DNA from: Bog-473 sp035552095
GTDB lineage: Bacteria > Actinomycetota > Acidimicrobiia > Acidimicrobiales > RAAP-2
Length of the DNA stretch: 12,459 nt
Assembly: GCA_035552095.1 (NCBI GenBank)
Contig: DASZMA010000202.1
Location: forward strand, 1-12,459
Direction: 5' to 3'
Numbering within the stretch: position 1 is the first letter of the stretch; the number at the start of each line of letters is the position of its first letter. Shown here one piece after another: positions 7,041 to 12,445 of this stretch. The notes below the pieces were generated by a model, which made no database searches, was not told where the DNA came from, and saw only the letters and a list, made by a program, of their open reading frames with translations. The position numbers and the translations under genes were made by a program.

Positions 7041-7875
7041 CGTCGCCCGGGGCGCTCCGGCGGAGCGACAACGGCGTTCGCGCCGTGGCTTTGAAGAAGG
7101 TGTACAAGAACACGCCATCGGCCTCAGTCGTGCGATGCAGCGCGTCGATGCCGGCGTCGAAGGTGGCGGCATCAATGAGGCTAGCGGCGATGGCGTCCTG
7201 GCGGACGGCTTCGATCATGGCGGTGAAGGTCTTGCGGGTAAAGGCGTCGACGAGGTCGGGACGGCTCGAGTCGACGTAGACCAGTCGAGGCGAGACGGCA
7301 ACACCGTCAAAGCCCGTCTCAACCAACAACGGGTAGAGCTGACGACCGATCAATCCGTTCCCGCCGGCCCGGCGCTGGAGCTCGACCAGGCACTCGATGG
7401 CGGCTCGGGCCGCCGGGTGGTCCGGGTGGAAGTAGGCCGATCCGTGATCGCCTTCGATGACGGTGATGGTCCCACCTTTGCGAAGCAGCCCGCGCAGCGA
7501 GACCAGAGCCCGGCCCGGATCGCTCAGGTGTTCGAGCACGAAACAGATGAAGATGTGATCGAAGGATTCCGGCTCGAACGGCAGATCGAGAATGTCGGCC
7601 TGCCTGAGCTGCACGTTGGTGATTCCCGCCGCATCAATGACCCGTTGCGTCTCGGCCAGGGCGGCGGGGGAGATGTCGATCGAGAGGAAGGCCGCCCCGG
7701 GACTTCGGGTGGCGAGCGAGAGCGTCTGCGCGCCGACCCCGCATCCCGCCTCCAGGACCAGGCTGCCTTCGGGGTAGCTGGTGTCGGCATGGAGCAGTTC
7801 CACCAGCGCCTCGGCCTGATCCTGGAGCCGTTCGTTCTCCCGCCGGCCGTACCCATGCACGTATCGGTTCGTCAC
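7009..7875 (-). CDS. Class I SAM-dependent methyltransferase
   Basis: Cytosolic methyltransferase of 288 aa. Motif I is VLEAGCGVGAQ (40-50), motif II the acidic SIDIS (65-69), then QADILDLPFEPESFD (92-106) and FICFVLEHL (109-117), followed by LLRKGGTITVIEGDHGS (130-146). The N-terminus (YVHGYGRRENERLQDQAEAL) is typical of a methyltransferase subgroup that I recognise but whose substrate I cannot name; a small molecule is likely. The start is the GTG at 7875; a second GTG at Val6 is possible, and the Shine-Dalgarno is weak for both. It begins 8 bp after the GH43-like stop on the same strand, so co-transcription is likely. The last ~19 residues are basic and overlap the SDR gene antisense, so they may be a non-conserved extension. 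Confidence 0.85.
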   Translation of the reverse strand: MTNRYVHGYGRRENERLQDQAEALVELLHADTSYPEGSLVLEAGCGVGAQTLSLATRSPGAAFLSIDISPAALAETQRVIDAAGITNVQLRQADILDLPFEPESFDHIFICFVLEHLSDPGRALVSLRGLLRKGGTITVIEGDHGSAYFHPDHPAARAAIECLVELQRRAGGNGLIGRQLYPLLVETGFDGVAVSPRLVYVDSSRPDLVDAFTRKTFTAMIEAVRQDAIAASLIDAATFDAGIDALHRTTEADGVFLYTFFKATARTPLSLRRSAPGDVTRGRHPRRA

Positions 7876-7883
7876 GCTGTGAC

Positions 7884-9635
7884 CTAGTGGTCCGCCCCCA
7901 TCGATACCACGGCTGCCTTGGGGGCGGCGGTGAGCGCCGAGCCGAATTGGGGGGCGTCGCCGAAGGCGTAGACGTTGCCCAACGACGTGGTCATCCAGTA
8001 GCCGCCTCCGTCCTGCGTGCTCGTCACCGAGGTGACCGGACTGGAGGAGAGGCCGGCGGCCGAGCCGAAGAACGGGGCGCCGAAGGCGAAGATCCCGCCG
8101 TCGGACGCGGCCAGCCAGTAGCCCGATCCGTTGGGGAGGGCGGTCATGCCCACGATGGGCTTGGCCAGGTTGGTGCCCCCGGCGGAGCCGAAGAACGGGG
8201 CCTCAAACGAGAAGATCCCACCGTCGGACGCCACCAGCCAGTAGCCGCCCGTGCCGGCGTCGACCGCCATGCCCACGATCGGCTTGTTCAGGTGGAGGCT
8301 GCCGGTGGAGCCGTAGAACGCGGCGTCGCCGAAGGCGAAGATGCCGCCATCAGAGGCCACCAGCCAGTACCCCTTGCCGTCCGGCGTCGAGGCCATGCCG
8401 ACGATCGGTTTGTTCAAGCGGATATTGCCGGTCGACCCGTAGAACGCGGCGTCGCCGAAGGCGAAGATCCCGCCGTCGGACGCGACCAGCCAGTAGCCGC
8501 CGCCGTCGGGAGTGGGGGCCATGCCCACGATGGGTTGGTTGAGGTGGATGGCGCCAGTGGAGCCGTGGAACTGAGCCGCCCCGAAGGTGAAGACGCCGCC
8601 GTCGGTGCCCACCTCCCAGTAGCCGGCATCAGGCAGGGTGGCGTTGTACGGATCGAAGTAGGGCACCCCGCCCGACAGGCCGACCGAGGCCACGTAGAGG
8701 GCACGGTGCCCACCGTTGGCGTAACCCACCGCGCCGGGCCAGGCCGCGAAGCCCATTAGCTGCTGCCCGCTGGGCGAGGTGAAGAACGTCTCACCGCCCG
8801 GGCCGGCCATGCCCTCGCTGGTGCTCAGCACCGGGTTGTACGAGACGTTGGCGCAGGGGCCGAGCGGGCCCGTGCAGGTGGTGTACCCGATGGCGTAGTG
8901 CGTGGTCTGGTAGTCGTTCCCGCTGTAGAAGAGGTAGTACGACCCGTTGAGCTGCACCATGTCCGGTCCCTCAATGATCGACCCTTGCCAGCTCTGCCCA
9001 CCGTTGGTCAGGAGCAGGTGCGGGCTGCCGGTCAGGCTGAGATTGCCGTCCAGCGGCTCCGACCAGATGCCCGAAAGGTCGCCGTTGAAGTCGCCGTCGC
9101 TCTTCCAGGTGAGATAGCTCTGGCCGTCGGAGTCGGTGAAAATGTCGGGGTCGATGGAGCCCCCGTCGCTGGACTGGCAGACGACCGGCCCCAGGTTGAG
9201 GTCGAGGAAGGGACCGGTCGGCGACAGCGCGGTGGCCCGCCCGATGCACTGCAACCCCGACGACGCCTGGCGCGCCGTATAGAACATCACGTAGGTGCCC
9301 GAGGATGTGCGCGACACCGAGGGGGCCCAGGTGAAGCCGAAGGTGGCCCACAGGGGCAGGGTGGGGAAGATGGAGCCGCCGATGCCGGTCCAGTTGACCC
9401 CGTCGGTCGAGGTGGCGGCCGGGACGTTGGCGAACCCGGTCTGGGTCGAATAGGCGTAGTAGATGCCGCTGAAGTCCGAGATCGACGGATCGGCGAAGTC
9501 CACGTTGTAGACGGGCGACCAGGACGCCGCCGCCGCCGGCTGGGCCGAGATGAGGACAGCCACGGCCGGCACGACGAACAGCATGGCCAGGGCCAGCCGG
9601 CTCCAGGTAGGTTTCGTCGCTCTCTGGCTGCTCAC
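7884..9635 (-). CDS. Secreted GH43-like glycosidase with six C-terminal GYW/DGGIF repeats
   Basis: 583 aa. Residues 1-37 form a Sec signal peptide: basic start, hydrophobic LALAMLFVVPAVAVLI, cleavage near AAAAS. Residues 38-335 look like a GH43-type five-bladed beta-propeller that cleaves arabinan, xylan or a related glycan outside the cell. Candidate catalytic residues are Asp49 (FADPSI, base), Asp162 (GSIDPDIF, pKa modulator) and Glu222 (IIEGPDMV, acid). Residues 336-580 hold six repeats of 41-42 aa, each with GYW followed by DGG(I/V)F or a variant, F(A/T/S)FG(D/A)A and FxGS. Start is the GTG at 9635, directly before the signal peptide; the frame stays open upstream to 10097, but that stretch is antisense to mshD and not protein-like. 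No Shine-Dalgarno is seen; TAGATT lies 8 nt upstream, so a near-leaderless mRNA is possible. The glycan target is unknown. Confidence 0.83.
   Translation of the reverse strand: MSSQRATKPTWSRLALAMLFVVPAVAVLISAQPAAAASWSPVYNVDFADPSISDFSGIYYAYSTQTGFANVPAATSTDGVNWTGIGGSIFPTLPLWATFGFTWAPSVSRTSSGTYVMFYTARQASSGLQCIGRATALSPTGPFLDLNLGPVVCQSSDGGSIDPDIFTDSDGQSYLTWKSDGDFNGDLSGIWSEPLDGNLSLTGSPHLLLTNGGQSWQGSIIEGPDMVQLNGSYYLFYSGNDYQTTHYAIGYTTCTGPLGPCANVSYNPVLSTSEGMAGPGGETFFTSPSGQQLMGFAAWPGAVGYANGGHRALYVASVGLSGGVPYFDPYNATLPDAGYWEVGTDGGVFTFGAAQFHGSTGAIHLNQPIVGMAPTPDGGGYWLVASDGGIFAFGDAAFYGSTGNIRLNKPIVGMASTPDGKGYWLVASDGGIFAFGDAAFYGSTGSLHLNKPIVGMAVDAGTGGYWLVASDGGIFSFEAPFFGSAGGTNLAKPIVGMTALPNGSGYWLAASDGGIFAFGAPFFGSAAGLSSSPVTSVTSTQDGGGYWMTTSLGNVYAFGDAPQFGSALTAAPKAAVVSMGADH
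7911..8633 (-). repeat. Six tandem ~126-bp coding repeats in the GH43-like gene
   Basis: GYW motifs fall at residues 338, 380, 422, 464, 505 and 546 of the protein, spacings of 42, 42, 42, 41 and 41 aa. Repeats 2 and 3 are nearly identical in protein (YWLVASDGGIFAFGDAAFYG) and very similar in DNA. Repeats 4-5 form a second pair (FFGSA), and repeats 1 and 6 are the most diverged. Each unit looks like a few beta-strands, possibly one blade of a second beta-propeller or a carbohydrate-binding array. Confidence 0.9.
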
Positions 9636-9643
9636 AGGGAGCA

Positions 9644-9649
9644 AATCTA
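9644..9649 (-). promoter_or_regulatory. Candidate -10 element of the GH43-like gene
   Basis: TAGATT on the complement, 8 nt before the GTG start at 9635, inside the 41-bp gap after mshD. There is no Shine-Dalgarno in that gap. If used, transcription would begin at or just before the start codon. No convincing -35 was seen. Confidence 0.35.
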
Positions 9650-9676
9650 GGTCTCCCGGCCCGCCGACCGGGCGAG

Positions 9677-10606
9677 TTAGCCCGTGTGCTCCCGGGCACC
9701 GTGGATGTAGGACCGGTCCAAGTGGTGGGTGGTGAAGCCGAGCGAGCGGTAGAGGCCCACCGCCGTCGTGTTGGACGCGTCGGTGTAGAGCATGCCCACC
9801 GGCACCCCCTGGTTGGTCATCCACGCCAATCCGTCCACCGTCAACGCCCGCCCCCAGCCCTCGCCGTGGCGGGCCGGGTCGACCGAGACCACGTAGATCT
9901 CGCCCAGCACGGGCCGGTGCTGCCGGTGCACCTTGGTCCAGCAGGATCCGATGAGGCCGTTTCCCTCCGGAGTAGGGGCGACTCGGAACCCTTCGAGGTC
10001 CACCCAGGGGGCCTGCAGCCGCTCGTGCAGTTGGGCCAGCGTCCAACCGCCCTGTTCGGGATGGCCGGCGAAGGCGGCGTTGTTGATGGTGAGCCACGCC
10101 TCGTCGTCCTGGCCGGGGATGAAGGCGCGGGTGGTCACCGGTCGGACGGACGCCACGGTCTCGGCGGGCAGCGGAAGGGGGACTCGCATCTGCAGGAGAT
10201 CACGTTCGGGTTGGAAGCCGCGCTCGGCCAGGGCGGCGTCGTCGGCGTCGGTCGCCCCCATGATCCAGAGGTGGATCGGCCCGGCACTGGCGTCGAGGGC
10301 CGCCGTGATCAACGCATCCCGGGCGCTCCCGCCTTGCCGATGGTCCGGGTCGGTGGCCAGGTGGACGGCCGTGGTGTCGTGCGGCGTCGGCGACAGGATG
10401 GCGGCGCCGACTAGTACGGCACCGTCGTAGGCCAGCACGGCCCGGTTGCCGGTGCCACCCAGGTCGGGGTGGGCCGCGGCCATCCGCTGCGGGTCGGCCA
10501 GCGCCGGGTGGCCGTCGGCCGCTTCGCTGCGGTCCAGCAACGCGGCCAGGTCGGAGAGTGGCGCGGGGTCGAGCTGAGTCACGACCTGCACATCCACGGG
10601 GCGCAC
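9677..10606 (-). CDS. mshD: Mycothiol synthase-like double GNAT acetyltransferase
   Basis: Predicted to acetylate Cys-GlcN-Ins with acetyl-CoA, the last step of mycothiol synthesis, the actinobacterial thiol redox buffer. The 309 aa contain two GNAT domains as in MshD: a degenerate N-terminal one (about 1-140) and an active-looking C-terminal one (about 155-300). The diagnostic MshD stretch NNAAFAGHPEQGGWT is at 175-189, WTKVH at 223-227, and LGEIYVVSVDP then HGEGWGRALT form the acetyl-CoA loop (234-256), ending in LYTDASNTTAVGLYRSLGF. Start taken as GTG 10606, but GTG at 10597 (Val4) is plausible because TAACGT lies 7 nt upstream of it. Divergent from nth with 22 bp between start codons, so the promoters must interpenetrate the coding regions. 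Another GNAT activity is possible but less likely. Confidence 0.85.
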   Translation of the reverse strand: MRPVDVQVVTQLDPAPLSDLAALLDRSEAADGHPALADPQRMAAAHPDLGGTGNRAVLAYDGAVLVGAAILSPTPHDTTAVHLATDPDHRQGGSARDALITAALDASAGPIHLWIMGATDADDAALAERGFQPERDLLQMRVPLPLPAETVASVRPVTTRAFIPGQDDEAWLTINNAAFAGHPEQGGWTLAQLHERLQAPWVDLEGFRVAPTPEGNGLIGSCWTKVHRQHRPVLGEIYVVSVDPARHGEGWGRALTVDGLAWMTNQGVPVGMLYTDASNTTAVGLYRSLGFTTHHLDRSYIHGAREHTG

Positions 10607-10616
10607 GTTAGACCGC

Positions 10617-10622
10617 TACGTT
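10617..10622 (+). promoter_or_regulatory. Candidate -10 element of nth (leaderless start)
   Basis: TACGTT followed by exactly 6 nt and then the GTG start at 10629. TANNNT-N6-start is the geometry of leaderless actinobacterial transcripts. No Shine-Dalgarno fits in this 22-bp gap, and no -35 hexamer is recognisable. Confidence 0.5.
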
Positions 10623-10628
10623 GACCGG

Positions 10629-11297
10629 GTGGGACGGCCGAGGACACCCAAAGGTCGGGCCCGCCTGGTCGCCCAGCGGCTGGCCGAGGAGTACCCGGGC
10701 CCGGCCGACCAGCTGTGCGCGCTGCACCACGACTCGCCCTTCCAGTTGCTGGCGGCCACCATCCTCTCGGCCCAGTGCACCGATGTCCGGGTCAACCTGG
10801 TGACCCCGGCGCTCTTCGCCGCCTACCCCGACGCCGCCGCCCTGGCCCGGGCCAATCCCGAGGACGTGGAGGAGATCGTGCGCACTACCGGCTTCTTCCG
10901 GGCCAAGACCCGCAGCCTGATCGGAATGGCCCAGGCCGTGCAGGAGCGCTACGCCGGGGTGGTGCCCACGGAGTTGGCCGACCTGGTCACCCTGCCCGGC
11001 GTCGGCCGCAAGACGGGCAACGTGTTGCGCAGCGTGGACTTCAACCTGCCCGGCCTCCCGGTCGACACCCATGTCCTGCGGTTGAGTCAGCGCCTCGGTC
11101 TCACCGAGACCCTGACCAGCACCGAGCGGGCTGACGCCGTGAAGGTCGAGCACCTCCTCAATTCGTTCATCCCCGGTCCCGAGCGCGGCGTGTTCAGCCT
11201 GCGCATGATTCTGCACGGACGGGCCACGTGCATGGCCCGCCGACCGGCGTGCGACCGCTGCGTCATGGCCGATTTCTGCCCCTCGGCGGTGCGCTGA
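10629..11297 (+). CDS. nth: Endonuclease III (DNA glycosylase/AP lyase)
   Basis: Base-excision repair enzyme that removes oxidised pyrimidines and nicks the abasic site. The 222 aa match the family length. The helix-hairpin-helix is LPGVGRKTGNV (122-132) with the catalytic lysine Lys128; the catalytic aspartate is Asp146 in VDTHV. The C-terminus carries the [4Fe-4S] ligands in exact C-x6-C-x2-C-x5-C spacing (Cys201, Cys208, Cys211, Cys217). The N-terminal helices include PFQLLAATILSAQCTD (37-52). Start is GTG 10629, which gives the expected N-terminus and follows a TANNNT-N6 pattern. Divergent from mshD. All key residues are present, so it should be active. Confidence 0.96.
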   Translation: MGRPRTPKGRARLVAQRLAEEYPGPADQLCALHHDSPFQLLAATILSAQCTDVRVNLVTPALFAAYPDAAALARANPEDVEEIVRTTGFFRAKTRSLIGMAQAVQERYAGVVPTELADLVTLPGVGRKTGNVLRSVDFNLPGLPVDTHVLRLSQRLGLTETLTSTERADAVKVEHLLNSFIPGPERGVFSLRMILHGRATCMARRPACDRCVMADFCPSAVR

Positions 11298-11342
11298 GAC
11301 ACGGGGGATCAGGGCTGTCGAAACCCGAATTGCCGAGTGTGA

Positions 11343-11386
11343 GAATTTCGTAAATTTGCAGAGCGTGTGCGTAATTCGTGAATTGC
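11343..11386. repeat. Tandem AT-rich near-palindromic motifs
   Basis: AATTT-CGT-AAATT (11344-11356) and AATTC-GT-GAATT (11373-11384) are each inverted repeats. Their extended forms, GAATTTCGTAAATTTGC (11343-11359) and GTAATTCGTGAATTGC (11371-11386), are also direct repeats of one another, about 28 bp apart. A further half-site GAATTGC is at 11327-11333. This looks like a multi-site operator. Confidence 0.55.
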
Positions 11387-11405
11387 TCGCGCTACCATGG
11401 TTCTT

Positions 11406-11417
11406 GGAACCGGTTCC
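11406..11417. repeat. 12-bp perfect palindrome GGAACCGGTTCC
   Basis: Perfectly self-complementary, with its right half GGTTCC repeated at 11426-11431. It lies just after the candidate -10 at 11393-11398, so it could be an operator or the 5' stem of an RNA. No cognate regulator is recognised. Confidence 0.5.
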
Positions 11418-11471
11418 CGCCACCTGGTTCCGAAAGAGTCGTTGCTGGGATCCGCCTCCCGGCCGACTCGC

Positions 11472-11501
11472 CCAATGCCGGCCCTTCGGGGCCGGCATTG
11501 G
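11472..11501 (+). terminator. 13-bp stem hairpin with UUCG tetraloop
   Basis: CCAATGCCGGCCC pairs perfectly with GGGCCGGCATTGG around TTCG; the closing C-G pair makes the very stable cUUCGg loop in RNA. It begins 175 nt after the nth stop and precedes the antitoxin promoter, a good position for a transcriptional barrier. No T-tract follows (TGCATCC), as is common for actinobacterial terminator candidates. It could instead stabilise the 3' end of a small RNA. Confidence 0.65.
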
Positions 11502-11575
11502 TGCATCCGGGGACATATGCCCCGTTCACCTGGCCCTATGGGCTCGTCCGGCGCGGCCCGGGGTCGGTAATACTC

Positions 11576-11588
11576 AGGGTGTTACCCT
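11576..11588. promoter_or_regulatory. Antitoxin promoter with overlapping operator AGGGT-GTT-ACCCT
   Basis: A perfect 5-bp inverted repeat around GTT. Its right arm overlaps TACCCT (11583-11588), a candidate -10 placed exactly 6 nt before the antitoxin ATG. A wider pair, GGTAA (11566-11570) and TTACC (11582-11586), overlaps it. Position over the -10 suits autorepression by the RHH antitoxin, as is usual in such loci. No Shine-Dalgarno is present, so a leaderless mRNA is likely. Confidence 0.5.
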
Positions 11589-11594
11589 TGAATC

Positions 11595-11861
11595 ATGGTG
11601 ACCAAGCGGTCGGTGTCGTTGGCCGACGAGGTGGCGAGCGCCGTCGAGCAGGCGGCCAAACAGGACGGCGTCTCCTTCAGCGCCTGGCTCTCCAACGCGG
11701 CTGAAAAACAACTCCGGGTGCGCCAGGGACTGCGCGGCGTGGCGGCCTGGGAGGGCGAGACGGGGTCGCTCAGTCCCGAGGAACTGGCCGCCGGCGAAGC
11801 CCTGCTGGCCCGCCTGCGCTCGGGCGTGTCCGGCGTGGCCTCACGCGTGCGCCGGAGATGA
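11595..11861 (+). CDS. Ribbon-helix-helix antitoxin (VapB-like)
   Basis: 88-aa protein with an N-terminal ribbon-helix-helix DNA-binding domain: strand KRSVSLA (4-10), helix DEVASAVEQAAKQDG (11-25), turn, and helix SFSAWLSNAAEKQLR (27-41). The C-terminal part (AAWEGETGSLSPEELAAGEALLARL) is an acidic amphipathic segment of the kind that binds and blocks a toxin. Expected to dimerise, repress its own promoter and neutralise the product of the next gene, which starts 12 nt after its stop. ATG start at 11595, with no Shine-Dalgarno but a candidate -10 6 nt upstream. The protein appears intact. The symbol vapB is likely, but I leave it open because the partner is atypical. Confidence 0.8.
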   Translation: MVTKRSVSLADEVASAVEQAAKQDGVSFSAWLSNAAEKQLRVRQGLRGVAAWEGETGSLSPEELAAGEALLARLRSGVSGVASRVRRR

Positions 11862-11873
11862 CCCGGTGAGCCG

Positions 11874-12272
11874 GTGAGCGCGGTCCGCCGGGAGGGGCTG
11901 GTCTACGGCGTGGGCGCGCTGCACGCCGCCGCCCGGGGGGACCGCATGATGTGGGCCCTGCACCGGGCCGCCCTGTCCAACGGCATTGTGCCGGTCATCC
12001 CGGCCGTGGCGGTGGCCGAGGGGTACCGCACCGAGGCCCGCAACGATCGCATCGCCGAACTACTCGATGGGACCGAGATTGAGCCGTTCAGCGGGGAGGC
12101 GGCCCGGCGCTCCGGCGAGCTGGCCGCCCGCTGCGACACGGCCGAGATGGCGGTCATCGCGGTGATTGAGGTGGCCGATCGGCGCAACTGCGCCGTGGTG
12201 GCCCAGCGCCAGGCCGTATTGCGGAACGCAGCGACCCTGCTCGGGCACGAACTCGTGCTCTACGCCGTCTGA
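11874..12272 (+). CDS. PIN-domain-like protein (VapC-like) with missing catalytic acids
   Basis: 132-aa protein in the toxin position of a toxin-antitoxin pair; normal VapC proteins are Mg-dependent RNases. Size, order and several stretches (LVYGVGALHAAARGDRMMWA, IPAVAVAEGYR, DTAEMAVIAVIEVADRRNCAVV) match actinobacterial PIN proteins. The catalytic acids do not all survive. In relatives (recalled) the first strand reads Y-D-VGAL, and here Gly12 (codon GGC) replaces Asp. Glu49 is kept. The third acid, normally D in DA, is Glu91. The fourth, normally in TSD, is Arg112 within VAQRQAV. Start GTG 11874, 12 nt after the antitoxin stop, with no strong Shine-Dalgarno. The reading frame is unbroken, so this is not an obvious pseudogene. 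It could be an inactive toxin, a weak one, or a repurposed binding protein. Confidence 0.65.
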   Translation: MSAVRREGLVYGVGALHAAARGDRMMWALHRAALSNGIVPVIPAVAVAEGYRTEARNDRIAELLDGTEIEPFSGEAARRSGELAARCDTAEMAVIAVIEVADRRNCAVVAQRQAVLRNAATLLGHELVLYAV

Positions 12273-12445
12273 GCGAACCGGCGCAACCGGCGCAGGGCGC
12301 CGCCCAGGGAGCGCTCCACGAAGAACAGCTCCTTGGCCATGTCCTCGTTGCCCTGGGCCATGGCCGCCTCGGCCATGGACGTCACGCGGTCGTTCAATTC
12401 CTGCAGGGTGGAGGAGAGGGACGAGATCTCGGCCGCTGATGTCAT
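12260..12445 (-). CDS. Small conserved-looking helical protein, function unknown
   Basis: 61-aa protein, almost entirely predicted helix: MTSAAEISSLSSTLQELNDR, then VTSMAEAAMAQGNEDMAKEL, then a basic tail VERSLGGALRRLRRFAQ. No membrane segment or signal peptide; it could be a helical-hairpin or coiled-coil adaptor. I do recall short actinobacterial proteins of this kind (an Ala-Glu-rich first helix, a GNED-type turn and ELxxVERSLGGALRRL), but none with a known role. ATG at 12445, preceded by GGGGA directly at the start and by CACAAT (complement of 12452-12457) exactly 6 nt upstream, so it may be leaderless. Its stop overlaps the convergent PIN-like gene by 13 bp. Confidence 0.65.
   Translation of the reverse strand: MTSAAEISSLSSTLQELNDRVTSMAEAAMAQGNEDMAKELFFVERSLGGALRRLRRFAQTA

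Larger units (their letters stand above)
11298..11594. other. Intergenic region with dyads, palindrome and hairpin; no gene seen
   Basis: This 297-bp stretch is the longest without a protein gene in the window. Its first half contains an AT-rich patch (11327-11386), unusual here, with repeated GAATT-type half-sites. Next comes the palindrome GGAACCGGTTCC, then a GC-rich hairpin, and finally the antitoxin promoter. Short open frames crossing it have no family features. TACCAT (11393-11398) could be a -10 for a transcript of about 100 nt ending at the hairpin, so a small RNA is possible, but I recognise no Rfam-type motif. Confidence 0.6.

Noticed and set aside
6991..7887. Plus-strand open frame opposite the methyltransferase
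   Set aside because: No recognisable motifs and shadow-like composition; the minus strand carries clear SAM-binding motifs.
7911..8633. CRISPR-like or microsatellite repeat
   Set aside because: The repeats are in-frame coding units of about 126 bp with protein-level conservation, not short repeats with unique spacers.
9636..10097. N-terminal extension of the GH43-like protein (154 codons upstream of the signal peptide)
   Set aside because: It is antisense to mshD, Pro/Gly/Arg-rich, and would bury the signal peptide; the GTG at 9635 immediately precedes a proper signal sequence.
11298..11471. c-di-AMP (ydaO) or other riboswitch in the nth-antitoxin gap
   Set aside because: GGATCCGCCTCCCGGCC looked faintly like a structured RNA core, but I could not match the conserved core of any class I know, and the downstream gene is an antitoxin with its own start-proximal promoter.
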